A DNA stretch of 64,000 nucleotides from JAEUSG01 sp964590225 (GTDB lineage: Bacteria > Fibrobacterota > OXYB2-FULL-49-7 > JAEUSG01), in contig CAZPWS010000002.1 of NCBI GenBank assembly GCA_964590225.1, positions 1 through 64,000 on the forward strand, in the 5' to 3' direction. The position numbers were made by a program, and so were the translations under genes. Shown piece after piece: positions 1 through 8,162 of the stretch. Under the pieces are notes generated by a model. It did not search any database. It saw nothing but the letters and a program-made list of their open reading frames with translations, and was not told where the DNA came from. Each line of letters opens with the position of its first letter. The first letter of the stretch is position 1.

Positions 1-3000
1 GATAGGCAGCAAAATGATAGGTGGTCATGCAGTTGAATCCAGGCACTGCAACAGTTTGAGATGTCCGACTCGAAGTTACTTTAAAAGAAGCAACCTTTGT
101 ACCGTTGACACCGCTTAAACCAGTACGAGTAGGAAAGGTGCCGTCTGTCCTGTAATACAGCAATACGCTATCGTAATCAACATAATCCTTGATAAGAGGT
201 GCATTGTCATAATACCTATAACTTGGAAGCACCCATGTAACACGAACTGAATCAGGGTCCTTCATCGCGACAACAGACAGTTGACAATCATTAGGTGGCC
301 GGGAAATTAAAGACGAATCGTAAGCCGTAGAAACATAAAAACGGCTCGTCCCATCCACTACGCTTCCCCAATTATTAAAAAGGTTAAGTGGTGAACAGAG
401 TATCTGATAATCTCTGTTGTGCCTTATTATAACTGTATCAAGAATCCCCCTTAAAGAGCCACGGGAAGGATTATCAAGCTCAATAACCTGCAATGAGTCA
501 AGATAGATAAAGCGATGGTATTCCGATAATCCGTACCCACCCAAACGAACAAGGGCATCAACATCCAACCCACGGCCCGAACCACCAACGCTGTTTGTAT
601 CCAGTATCCAAATACCAATGCCTCGGATATCATTTGAGTCGATGGTCGCCGGATTTATATTCGTAAAAAACTGCGGTGGAACGGTAACCCTTAAACGGTC
701 GAAGCCAACTGTCGAAACCGACCAAGTCCGGTTCAGCGGACGGGCATTGTTTACCGGTGTGCGGACAGTATCCAGCAATCGGCTTGACCAATTACCTGCC
801 GTATCCTGCGCAAAGGCTGCAACGAAATATTTACTGTTTGGTATAACGCCTTTACTAATAATACGATAGCCAGTTTCATTACCTAGGAGATCTGCAAGAT
901 GAAGTATCTCTTGACCCACTATCTCACGCGCAGGGTCAAGAACAAGACCGTCGGCGGTATCCCACATAATCTTAAAAAGCATTGTTGAACGATCCCGCTC
1001 TGTAACAGAGTTTAGGTTCCTTAACCTATATTGAAAATAAAGCCCATTAAGCAGTTCTGGAGAAGTAGGAAGCGCGGCATCAAGCGTTACCCCAGAAATA
1101 TTTGGCGGAAGGAGATCTGGATGGCGAGGCGTTTTTAACATGACAGTATTTGTATCCAAAGCAATTCTTGAATAATAGCCGTCCGCACTCGAAATAGAAA
1201 CAGAGAAATAAACGGTAGTATCTGGCTGTAAAAGACTTATATCGCCAGTCCATGTTCCAGAAACAAGCGAAGTACGGATATTTATCAAAGAATCCCGATG
1301 AGTGATGGTATTGATTGCTGTCTTAGGGTCAAGAACAAAGCCGGCATAGCGGACAAAAAGTTTAATCTTCGTGCTATCTATTGCTGGATTATTGGTAGGC
1401 AATGCTCCAAAATTAGATATTGTTACCCTCAACTTTGTAGCCTGACCTGCAATAGTATCGGCAGAAATCCGCAGCAAATTCTGTGGAGCCTGTTTTGTGC
1501 GGAAGACTCGCATATACTTAACAGCAGTATCTCTCACACAAAGATTACCAGACGAATCTTGCGACACAGCCGCTACAAAATAACGGGTGTTCTCTGTTAG
1601 TCCAGTTAATGAAAATTCTGCCGAAGTATCATTGTAAATATGGCCCATCACAAAATGAATTGTGTCAACCACACGGTAATGGGCATAGGCCTCCGTAGTA
1701 TCACCCAAATTAGTAACAAGAGCGGCGCTATCAGTTCCATAATAAATCCAAACCTTTTTTAAATCAAGCTCTCGCGGCAAACCACGGGAAGCAGGAGAAA
1801 AAACCCTAAACTTTATAAAATCAGAACTGACAATCGCGCCCTCATTAATATCAGATACGGTGAAAGCGTATTGTGGAGGAACGGGCCCCGTAAGATAAGT
1901 GGACTTGCCATTATAATCCTTGTCGATACCAGACCAGTTTACAGATCCATCGTTCTGCTTAACTCCAACAACAACTGTAAAATGGTATGTTGACGCAGGA
2001 ACATTAGGAGAATAGTAAAAATCCGGAAGGTTTGATATATTAAAAGCAGTATCGGCCTTAACATAAGGGTTTTGATTAAGAACAAGAGTGTCCCTAAATA
2101 TCCTGATAGTGTCAATGCTGGGCGCAAGAGAGGACTTATTCAAAAAGGTTACTCGAACAGATCTAACCCCTCCAAAATAAACAGTATCGAGCGACAACGA
2201 TAGGTCGAGAGGATTAACAGGCGAAGGCACAGCAGCTCCATTATGAATGGCACCCACGGATCTGACGCCATAATAATCTTTTTTCCAAATCGAGTCAAGT
2301 GTTATTACCCTTCTACCACCAGTAGCAGCCGGAACATTGCTCGCTATTTTGTGTAAACTTGGCCAGTTGCCTATTGTAGTGTCAACAAATGGAACAGTGT
2401 CCTTCCAGGCAAAGATATTGTTGACGCTTACCGCCGCCGGTAATCCAGGTCTAGTCTCAAAACGATAAGCAGTGTTATTATATGCAATAACACCCTGCGA
2501 TCTATCATAAATAGAGTGGGTGATATTATCCCAAGTTGTGCTTAAAAACCCATTAATCCTATGAAAAATATTACCCACAAGTAAACAGTTGTTTACAACC
2601 GGAGATCCACCAGAAAAAAAACTATTGAGCTTTCTCACTCCCGGCGTATAAAAGTCCTGCGAATCCACACTAAAAAAAAGATTGTTTTCAAACCGCACAT
2701 TTGAAACACTTCCAGAAATTACTTTTGAAGAAGAAGCCTCTTCCCTTGTTTGAAGCGTAGAAGTGAACTTCAGATTGGAAACATGAATGTAAGAGGAAGC
2801 AGGAAAACTCCTTTCAACCCAATGGGCATGAGGGGCACTCGGGCTGTGCTGACTTGACCTAACATATTGCCCCCCTCTCGTTACAATAAACTCCATTGGA
2901 TGAAACCCGTAAAAGGTACCCTCTCTATCAGCTTCTATTACACAGAGACTATCGAGATCGGCATAATGCGACTCAATTTTAACGCCTCGATCCCATCCAT

Positions 3001-4255
3001 TTGGTAACACTGTATTCCAGTTGAGATATCTTTGATGTCTTGACGATGCAACAAGATCACCCCACGCCCCCTTATACTGACCAGGAAGCATCCTTATATT
3101 GTAAAACCTCGTTGTTACAGCTCGCATGTGTCCCATAGCTGTATCAAGGTTATTAGGCGTCATTACCTGCGTATGAGTTACCCCATTCTCGAGCATGATA
3201 ATTTGCCTTATACACCGCTGTATAGAAGTAAACGCCGTTGCCGGTGTCATGGCTGTCTTAAAGGTGGCGACATCTGTTACCGTTGTATGCCTCTGATCGT
3301 CAGAAGCTAACCCAGTTGGTCTAACATACATTACAACGGTATCGATTGTGGCTGCTGGAACATTAATGGTAGTAGAGGTAATACCAGCGCCTATCCACGA
3401 AAGAGAAATAACGCCAGACATATTGATTGACACATTCAGGTTATTCCTTGAATGGTCGGATGAATCGGAAAGTACGCTGTTTCGCGTTGCGTCGTACATT
3501 TCGCCCCAAGTAAGACCATTATCCCACGAAGCATGCCCAACCACTCTGCCAGAGTCGCTAATGTAAAACAGATAGAGCTTATTCTTTTGATAGGGATCCG
3601 CAAGTAATGAGTACTTAGATGTAATATTTGAAGAAAAAGTTTTAAGAAACGACATTGAACCGTGAGCACCATTGAGTGTATATGGAGGAGAGGCGCCGAC
3701 TGGAAGCTCTTTTGTGTTAACAAAAAAGCAAACTGTGTTATAGTTATTTTTATTTTTGTATGTCGATCTTTCGCTTATCCGTGTTCTAACACCATTTATT
3801 ACCAGAAAGTCTCCCACACTAAGATTGTCAAATGCGGTAAAGTTGATATTTGTAGAGTCGGGATTAATTCCAAATGTTGCTGCATGAACACCAACCGTTG
3901 TATCGTTTATTACAAAGGTAGGAGTATAGTACGGAAATGAATCTGAATGAAAAGTTGAATCGTTCCGCCATGTATACAAAGCCCTGGAGTAGCCGCTGTA
4001 ATAGGTTGTGTCCTTAATCTTACCCACGCCACCAATTTGAGCAAGTGTTGTGTCCTGCCTTAATGTGTATCCCCGATAGGTATAAACAAGGTGAGTATCC
4101 TTATCAGCCCCTCTCACATTTACATGGTAAAATGAGCTATCTCCGCTGTTCCAATAAACAAAATGGTCGAATCCATTGGAAGTTACCGGCCCAACAACAC
4201 CTAAAACAGTCAGGATATTTGAAAGAATAATCAAGCATATAATTCGTACATTCAT
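1..4255 (-). CDS. Giant secreted protein with beta-helix-like and FN3-like regions (3' end beyond window)
   Basis: Reading the minus strand from the ATG at 4255 gives an uninterrupted frame of 1418 codons that runs off the left edge. The N-terminus is a clear signal peptide (MNVRIICLIILSNILTVLG). The SD-like GAGGAA lies just upstream of the ATG. Around residues 220-260 there is a BNR/sialidase-like stretch (ASWDNGLTWG). Residues about 490-620 are rich in short N-rich strands typical of a right-handed parallel beta-helix. From about residue 640 onward come repeated Ig/FN3-like modules, two of which carry YFVAAVSQDSSGN and YFVAAFAQDTAGN. The true C-terminus, where a sorting domain would be expected from its neighbours, lies outside the window. 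It is probably cell-surface or extracellular and may bind or cleave polysaccharide, but no catalytic residues can be assigned. Confidence 0.85.
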   Translation of the reverse strand, partial: MNVRIICLIILSNILTVLGVVGPVTSNGFDHFVYWNSGDSSFYHVNVRGADKDTHLVYTYRGYTLRQDTTLAQIGGVGKIKDTTYYSGYSRALYTWRNDSTFHSDSFPYYTPTFVINDTTVGVHAATFGINPDSTNINFTAFDNLSVGDFLVINGVRTRISERSTYKNKNNYNTVCFFVNTKELPVGASPPYTLNGAHGSMSFLKTFSSNITSKYSLLADPYQKNKLYLFYISDSGRVVGHASWDNGLTWGEMYDATRNSVLSDSSDHSRNNLNVSINMSGVISLSWIGAGITSTTINVPAATIDTVVMYVRPTGLASDDQRHTTVTDVATFKTAMTPATAFTSIQRCIRQIIMLENGVTHTQVMTPNNLDTAMGHMRAVTTRFYNIRMLPGQYKGAWGDLVASSRHQRYLNWNTVLPNGWDRGVKIESHYADLDSLCVIEADREGTFYGFHPMEFIVTRGGQYVRSSQHSPSAPHAHWVERSFPASSYIHVSNLKFTSTLQTREEASSSKVISGSVSNVRFENNLFFSVDSQDFYTPGVRKLNSFFSGGSPVVNNCLLVGNIFHRINGFLSTTWDNITHSIYDRSQGVIAYNNTAYRFETRPGLPAAVSVNNIFAWKDTVPFVDTTIGNWPSLHKIASNVPAATGGRRVITLDSIWKKDYYGVRSVGAIHNGAAVPSPVNPLDLSLSLDTVYFGGVRSVRVTFLNKSSLAPSIDTIRIFRDTLVLNQNPYVKADTAFNISNLPDFYYSPNVPASTYHFTVVVGVKQNDGSVNWSGIDKDYNGKSTYLTGPVPPQYAFTVSDINEGAIVSSDFIKFRVFSPASRGLPRELDLKKVWIYYGTDSAALVTNLGDTTEAYAHYRVVDTIHFVMGHIYNDTSAEFSLTGLTENTRYFVAAVSQDSSGNLCVRDTAVKYMRVFRTKQAPQNLLRISADTIAGQATKLRVTISNFGALPTNNPAIDSTKIKLFVRYAGFVLDPKTAINTITHRDSLINIRTSLVSGTWTGDISLLQPDTTVYFSVSISSADGYYSRIALDTNTVMLKTPRHPDLLPPNISGVTLDAALPTSPELLNGLYFQYRLRNLNSVTERDRSTMLFKIMWDTADGLVLDPAREIVGQEILHLADLLGNETGYRIISKGVIPNSKYFVAAFAQDTAGNWSSRLLDTVRTPVNNARPLNRTWSVSTVGFDRLRVTVPPQFFTNINPATIDSNDIRGIGIWILDTNSVGGSGRGLDVDALVRLGGYGLSEYHRFIYLDSLQVIELDNPSRGSLRGILDTVIIRHNRDYQILCSPLNLFNNWGSVVDGTSRFYVSTAYDSSLISRPPNDCQLSVVAMKDPDSVRVTWVLPSYRYYDNAPLIKDYVDYDSVLLYYRTDGTFPTRTGLSGVNGTKVASFKVTSSRTSQTVAVPGFNCMTTYHFAAY

Positions 4256-4384
4256 CGTATTTCCTCTTTATTCCTGTTTTCTAAAATTATATCAATATTT
4301 CGAATTATTTTATAAACGGCGCACAATGATTAGTATAATATTTATTCTGTAAAATTACCTTAATTTTCTATTATTTTACTATTC
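4256..4384. promoter_or_regulatory. AT-rich divergent intergenic region
   Basis: This 129 bp gap separates the giant minus-strand secreted gene from larB and must hold both promoters. A plus-strand TATAAT occurs at 4334-4339, a plausible -10 for larB, but no good -35 sits 17 bp upstream. The minus-strand gene has an SD (GAGGAA) next to its ATG, whereas larB has no visible SD. Confidence 0.35.
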
Positions 4385-5077
4385 ATGAAACGAAATAACA
4401 ATCCTTATAGAATTGAAGAACTCGGCTTTGCCAAAGTTGACCACGGAAGACTTTTACGCAAGGGCGCTCCCGAAGTAATCTATTGCCAAGGGAAAAGTGC
4501 CGAGCAAATTGCAAAAATCGCACTTGCCATCCTAAAAAGCGGGGCGCCGCTACTTGGCACAAGACTTTCGGACGACAAATGGCAGTTAATAAGGACGAAT
4601 CTTCCAGAAACTGTAAGGTACGATTCCGTAAGCAAAACCATCTCGTTTGTACCTTCTTCAAAAAGGAAAAGGAAAGGGCTGGTTGCCGTTGTTACGGCGG
4701 GAACATCGGATATTCCAGTTGCAGAAGAGGCTGTTGTAACCGCAGAAACCCTCGGAAGCCGTGTAATTCGTCTATATGATGCTGGTGTGGCGGGGATTCA
4801 CAGGATTATGTGCAATGTCGATACCCTAAATAAAGCGAATGCCATAGTTGTGGTAGCAGGTATGGAAGGGGCGCTTCCAAGTGTTGTAGGGGGGCTTGTC
4901 AAAGTACCTGTTATTGCTTGTCCGACAAGCGTTGGTTATGGAGCGAGTCTGGGTGGTATTGCTGCTCTACTTGGAATGCTTAACTCTTGCGCTTCAGGGG
5001 TTACTGTTGTCAATATCGATAACGGCTTTGGAGCCGGCTACGCTGCTCATCAGATAAATTTTCTTGCCTGCAAATAA
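4385..5077 (+). CDS. larB: LarB, nicotinic acid adenine dinucleotide carboxylase/hydrolase of NPN cofactor synthesis
   Basis: A 230 aa protein of the LarB family. LarB carboxylates the pyridinium ring of NaAD and hydrolyses it, the first step to the nickel-pincer nucleotide cofactor of lactate racemase and related enzymes. The family N-terminus shows RKGAPEVIYCQGKS (25-38). The PurE-like carboxylase domain fills about 98-228, with TAGTSDIP (104-111), AGMEGALPSVV (159-169), PTSVGYGA (180-187) and DNGFGAGYAA (212-221). The usual partners larC and larE, and larA, are not in the window, so this copy is an orphan here. The next gene starts 36 bp downstream and may be co-transcribed. The family call is strong; the in vivo role is uncertain. 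Confidence 0.9.
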   Translation: MKRNNNPYRIEELGFAKVDHGRLLRKGAPEVIYCQGKSAEQIAKIALAILKSGAPLLGTRLSDDKWQLIRTNLPETVRYDSVSKTISFVPSSKRKRKGLVAVVTAGTSDIPVAEEAVVTAETLGSRVIRLYDAGVAGIHRIMCNVDTLNKANAIVVVAGMEGALPSVVGGLVKVPVIACPTSVGYGASLGGIAALLGMLNSCASGVTVVNIDNGFGAGYAAHQINFLACK

Positions 5078-5113
5078 GAATGTGCCGCACAAAAAAAAGA
5101 AGGATCAAGATCT

Positions 5114-6379
5114 ATGAAATTTGATGTTATTGTAATTGGCGGCGGGACGGCCGGTGTTGTTGCAGCTATTCAGGCTGGACGAGCAGGAGCCAAAACCTTA
5201 TTGGTAGAAAAAAATGGTATGCCAGGTGGTACTATGACCATAGGGGGAGTCAATTTCCCGGGCCTTTTCCATGCCGATTCTCAACAGATAATACGAGGTA
5301 TCGGCTGGGAATTAGTTACAAAAAGCGTAATAATGGCTAATGACAATCTGCCTGATTTTTCCACACAAGGTCAAGAGGATACCAAAAAGGAACACTGGAG
5401 ATACCAGATAAATGTTAATATTCTCAGTTACACGCATGTTGCCGACCAAGCATTGATGAATGCTGGCGTTAAAGTACTTTTTCATGCGATGCTTGCGTTT
5501 CTTGAGTGGGATAAAAGTAAATTTTGCTGGACAGTTGGGGTGTGCACAAAAACTGGAATTCAAAAATACTCTGCCAAGGTTATTATTGATTGTACGGCGG
5601 ATGCTAATGCCGCTTCAATATATGGACTAGAAACTGAGATTGATACGGATAGACAACCTTCTACCTTGGTAACTCGCCTCGTAGGTTATGAACAAAACGG
5701 ATTTGACCAAGATAAAGTAAGTGCCGCTTTTCGAAAAGCAGTAAGTTGCGGAGAACTTTTGGCCAGCGATGCCGGCTGGAATGGATCAGGTCTCTCATTT
5801 CTCTGGAACAATGGTGGGAATACTATCCATATCAATAGTTGTGATACCTCCTTAAGCGAAGGAAAAACCATGGCTGAGATGGCTGGACGAGCAGCAGTAA
5901 GCCGCCTGGTTGCCTTTTACCGTCGTCAGAAAGGACTCGAAAATATTAGGGTGGAGTACCTTTCCAGTGAGATGGGAGTGCGAGAGAGCCGAAGAATAAT
6001 AGGTGATAAGCGTATAACCGTAGAAGAGTACGAAAACGGGAAAAGTTGGAAAGATAGTGTTTCATATTCATATTATCCTATTGATGTACACACTTCCCAT
6101 GGGCTAATATATCGTCCACTCGGTAAAAATATAAGGCCGACAATCCCCCTCCGCTCTTTGCTGGTTAAGGGCGCCACTAACTTAATAGCTGCGGGACGAC
6201 ATATCTGCGGTGACAAATATGCAAGTTCCGCTTTTCGTGTTCAGGCTTCCTGTATGGCCATGGGACAAGCGGCAGGTGCAGCAGGCGCCATCGCTGCGGC
6301 AAAGAATTGCGATATCAGGGAAGTTAACATTTTGGCTATCAAGGACATGTTAAAGAAGCATGATTCCATAGTGCCGTAA
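5114..6379 (+). CDS. FAD-dependent oxidoreductase (PF12831-like)
   Basis: A 421 aa flavoprotein. The dinucleotide-binding fold is at the N-terminus: IGGGTAGVVAA (8-18) followed by an acidic residue, E32, in LLVEKNG that would bind the ribose. Next comes a PGGTMTIGG segment typical of the FAD-dependent oxidoreductase family PF12831. The C-terminus closes the FAD site with LIAAGRHICGDKYASSAFRV and a glycine/alanine-rich helix (MGQAAGAAGAIAA). There is no signal peptide, so it is likely cytosolic. AAGGAT about 10 nt upstream is the SD. The substrate cannot be deduced. Members often sit in carbohydrate-use loci, and polysaccharide genes flank it here at a few kb. Confidence 0.85.
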   Translation: MKFDVIVIGGGTAGVVAAIQAGRAGAKTLLVEKNGMPGGTMTIGGVNFPGLFHADSQQIIRGIGWELVTKSVIMANDNLPDFSTQGQEDTKKEHWRYQINVNILSYTHVADQALMNAGVKVLFHAMLAFLEWDKSKFCWTVGVCTKTGIQKYSAKVIIDCTADANAASIYGLETEIDTDRQPSTLVTRLVGYEQNGFDQDKVSAAFRKAVSCGELLASDAGWNGSGLSFLWNNGGNTIHINSCDTSLSEGKTMAEMAGRAAVSRLVAFYRRQKGLENIRVEYLSSEMGVRESRRIIGDKRITVEEYENGKSWKDSVSYSYYPIDVHTSHGLIYRPLGKNIRPTIPLRSLLVKGATNLIAAGRHICGDKYASSAFRVQASCMAMGQAAGAAGAIAAAKNCDIREVNILAIKDMLKKHDSIVP

Positions 6380-6500
6380 GTGAAAACGCCGGATTTATAG
6401 ATTCGGAAGCGACTGCAGAAACCGCTAAAATACGCGCTCCTCAAAGAGACTTTAAAGTTTGATAAAACAGTCTCTCAAAAACCCATGGCGATTCACTTAG

Positions 6501-6530
6501 CTTTGCATTAGAAATCTTTCTAATGCAAAG
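6501..6530 (+). terminator. Perfect 14-bp inverted repeat, probable terminator
   Basis: CTTTGCATTAGAAA is followed after 2 nt by its exact complement, so the RNA would fold into a 12-13 bp hairpin. It lies 122 bp after the FAD oxidoreductase stop and about 90 bp before padR. Only a short T-run follows (TTTGGGTTTA), so terminator is likelier than proven; it could also bind protein. Confidence 0.5.
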
Positions 6531-6574
6531 TTTGGGTTTATCGGAGATACTTGATTATTTGTTGCTTTTATTTT

Positions 6575-6610
6575 ATATTATCGTTTACCGATAACGGTTA
6601 CAGATAATAT
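6575..6610. promoter_or_regulatory. 36-bp imperfect dyad upstream of padR, probable PadR operator
   Basis: ATATTATC (6575-6582) and GATAATAT (6603-6610) are exact inverted arms. The 20 bp between them are themselves largely palindromic around the same centre (TACCG..CGGTTA). The dyad ends 12 bp before the padR ATG, where it would cover promoter or leader. PadR-family regulators commonly autoregulate through such dyads; the assignment is inference from position and symmetry. Confidence 0.5.
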
Positions 6611-6622
6611 AAAGGTCTAATA

Positions 6623-6958
6623 ATGGATGACAAAAAATTATCTCGTGAATTATTTCTTGGATTTATTAAGCTTCATGTTCTGCATCATAGTGCATCGGAG
6701 GATATATTTGGTCTGGAGATGATTCAAGAACTTGCTAGTCATGGCTATGCAATGAGTCCGGGAACCATGTATCCTCTTCTACACCGCATGGAGGAATCTG
6801 GACTGCTTTCATCGCGGTCAGAGTTAGTTAACGGAAAGGTTAGAAAATACTACCGCATTACGAAAAAAGGCGAAAGCCTGCTTATTGCGGGTTATCGTCA
6901 AGCGGTAGAGCTTATTAGTGAATTAAAAGAATCCAAAAACAGAAAGGGCAAACCATGA
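6623..6958 (+). CDS. PadR-family transcriptional regulator
   Basis: A 111 aa winged-helix protein with the PadR layout: the wHTH fills about residues 8-85 (MSPGTMYPLLHRMEESGLL in the recognition helix, then KVRKYYRITKKGESLL in the wing), followed by a short C-terminal dimerisation helix. It is a small (s-PadR/PF03551) type without a long effector domain. The AAAGG ahead of the ATG is the SD. Its stop overlaps the start of the following TauE/SafE-like permease by 4 bp (ATGA), so the two are translationally coupled, and the regulator probably controls this efflux pair through the dyad just upstream. The effector is unknown. Confidence 0.88.
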   Translation: MDDKKLSRELFLGFIKLHVLHHSASEDIFGLEMIQELASHGYAMSPGTMYPLLHRMEESGLLSSRSELVNGKVRKYYRITKKGESLLIAGYRQAVELISELKESKNRKGKP

Positions 6959-7743
6959 TAGCGACATTACTTATTAGTATTGTAGCTTTCGGCATTTCGA
7001 TGCTTACGCTTTTTTCAGGGTTCGGACTCGGAACAGTTCTGATGCCAGTATTTGCGCTATTTTTTCCGTTACCAGTCGCAATTGCATCAACAGCTGTGGT
7101 CCATTTGTCAAACAATATGTTCAAGGTCATTCTTGTTGGGAAAAATGCAGATTGGCGAACTGTCTTAAGATTTTCAATTCCGGCTGCATTTGCCGCTATT
7201 GGTGGGGCGTTCTTGCTGACCTTTTTTGAATCTATCCCTGTGCTCTTCACATACAATATTGGTTCAAAAGTTTGCGATATTTCGTTGGTGAAATTAAGTA
7301 TAGGCAGTCTTATTCTTATTTTTTCTACGCTTGAGCTTACACCAGTTTTCAAGCGATTGCAATTTTCACCAAAATACCTGCCGCTTGGTGGCATAATATC
7401 CGGGTTCTTCGGAGGGCTGTCGGGCCATCAGGGTGCATTTCGCTCTGCATTCCTCATAAAATCTGGTTTGTCAAAAGAGGCTTTTGTCGCTACAGGCGTA
7501 ATGTCTGCCGTTATCGTTGATATTTCTCGATTAGTTGTGTATGGAGCATCCTTCTACGCATCAGGTTTTAAGTTTTTAAACGGAGAATCAGGCAGATTGA
7601 TTATTATTGCAACCATCATGGCTTTTCTTGGTGCATGGCTCGGGAAAAATTTACTTAAAAAAATGACAATTTCACTTCTCCAGAAAATTGTTGCAGTATT
7701 TCTGGTTTTATTGGGAATATCTCTAAGTATTGGGCTGATTTAG
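6955..7743 (+). CDS. TauE/SafE (sulfite exporter-like) family membrane permease
   Basis: A 262 aa polytopic inner-membrane protein with about eight predicted helices and the internal repeat typical of TauE/SafE/DUF81 (PF01925). Signature-like pieces are FSGFGLGTVLMPVFAL near residue 20 and GFFGGLSGHQGAFRSAFL around 150, the second-repeat motif. The family exports or imports sulfite, sulfonates and other small organic anions; the substrate here is unknown. It overlaps padR by 4 bp and is presumably under PadR control. Full length for the family. Confidence 0.85.
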   Translation: MIATLLISIVAFGISMLTLFSGFGLGTVLMPVFALFFPLPVAIASTAVVHLSNNMFKVILVGKNADWRTVLRFSIPAAFAAIGGAFLLTFFESIPVLFTYNIGSKVCDISLVKLSIGSLILIFSTLELTPVFKRLQFSPKYLPLGGIISGFFGGLSGHQGAFRSAFLIKSGLSKEAFVATGVMSAVIVDISRLVVYGASFYASGFKFLNGESGRLIIIATIMAFLGAWLGKNLLKKMTISLLQKIVAVFLVLLGISLSIGLI

Positions 7744-7751
7744 GCACAGAC

Positions 7752-7773
7752 ATCACATGGAAATCAATGTGAT
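7752..7773. terminator. 7-bp inverted repeat after the permease gene
   Basis: ATCACAT and ATGTGAT are separated by 8 nt and lie 8 bp past the tauE-like stop, between it and the convergent flagellin remnant. No U-tract follows, so it is a weak candidate for a bidirectional terminator. Confidence 0.3.
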
Positions 7774-7816
7774 CTGGCATATAAATTTGTGTCTATTCGG
7801 CATAATTCCATCCGAT

Positions 7817-8088
7817 TTAGCTCTTTAGTAAAGCAATTATTCCCTGTTGTGAGAAATTGGCCTGACTCAACATGGAAGTTGAAGATTGCAATAAAATCTG
7901 TTGTCGGGTAAAATTGGAGCTTTCACTTGCAAAATCAACATCTCTAATCTTGGATTCGGCAGCCTGAGAGCCGCTCTATTAATTCGTAAGCCAGTAGAAA
8001 GACGCTCACGCGACCTCGTTAGGCCAAAATTTGCCTTACCGAGCGAAGAGTTCGCCACCATAGCACTTATATTATGGTTTATCCTCAA
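7817..8088 (-). pseudogene. fliC: Flagellin remnant: N-terminal and C-terminal ends joined by an out-of-frame deletion
   Basis: From a TTG at 8088 the minus strand encodes an intact flagellin N-terminus (MRINHNISAMVANSSLGKAN ... RERLSTGLRINRA, about 39 aa). In a shifted frame, directly after that point, comes an intact flagellin C-terminus of about 52 aa (SKIRDVDFASESSNFTRQQI ... SMLSQANFSQQGIIALLKS) ending with TAA at 7817-7819. A normal flagellin has well over 150 further residues between these ends. The whole middle is therefore missing and the two ends are out of frame, so no functional filament protein can be made. The SD GGGAGGAC lies 9 nt before the TTG, and a sigma-28-like promoter lies upstream. 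Family identity of both ends is certain; a sequencing artefact would have to explain a large deletion. Confidence 0.88.
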
Positions 8089-8114
8089 AGAGACAAAGTC
8101 CTCCCTATAACAGG

Positions 8115-8141
8115 TTATCGGATTAATTTAAGGAGTACTTA
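8115..8141 (-). promoter_or_regulatory. Sigma-28 (FliA)-type promoter of the flagellin remnant
   Basis: On the minus strand TAAG (8141-8138), 15 nt, then TCCGATAA (8122-8115) matches the flagellar sigma-28 consensus TAAA-N15-GCCGATAA with two mismatches. It would start transcription near 8108, a few bases before the SD of the remnant. Position, orientation and spacing all fit. Confidence 0.6.
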
Positions 8142-8162
8142 AAGAGATTTGTTCGATTTAAC

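Noticed and set aside
6384..6463. Short reading NAGFIDSEATAETAKIRA after the FAD oxidoreductase, slightly like a flagellin C-terminus
   Set aside because: The similarity is limited to an ETAK-like stretch, the segment is only about 25 codons and it lacks the rest of the motif. Too weak to call a remnant.
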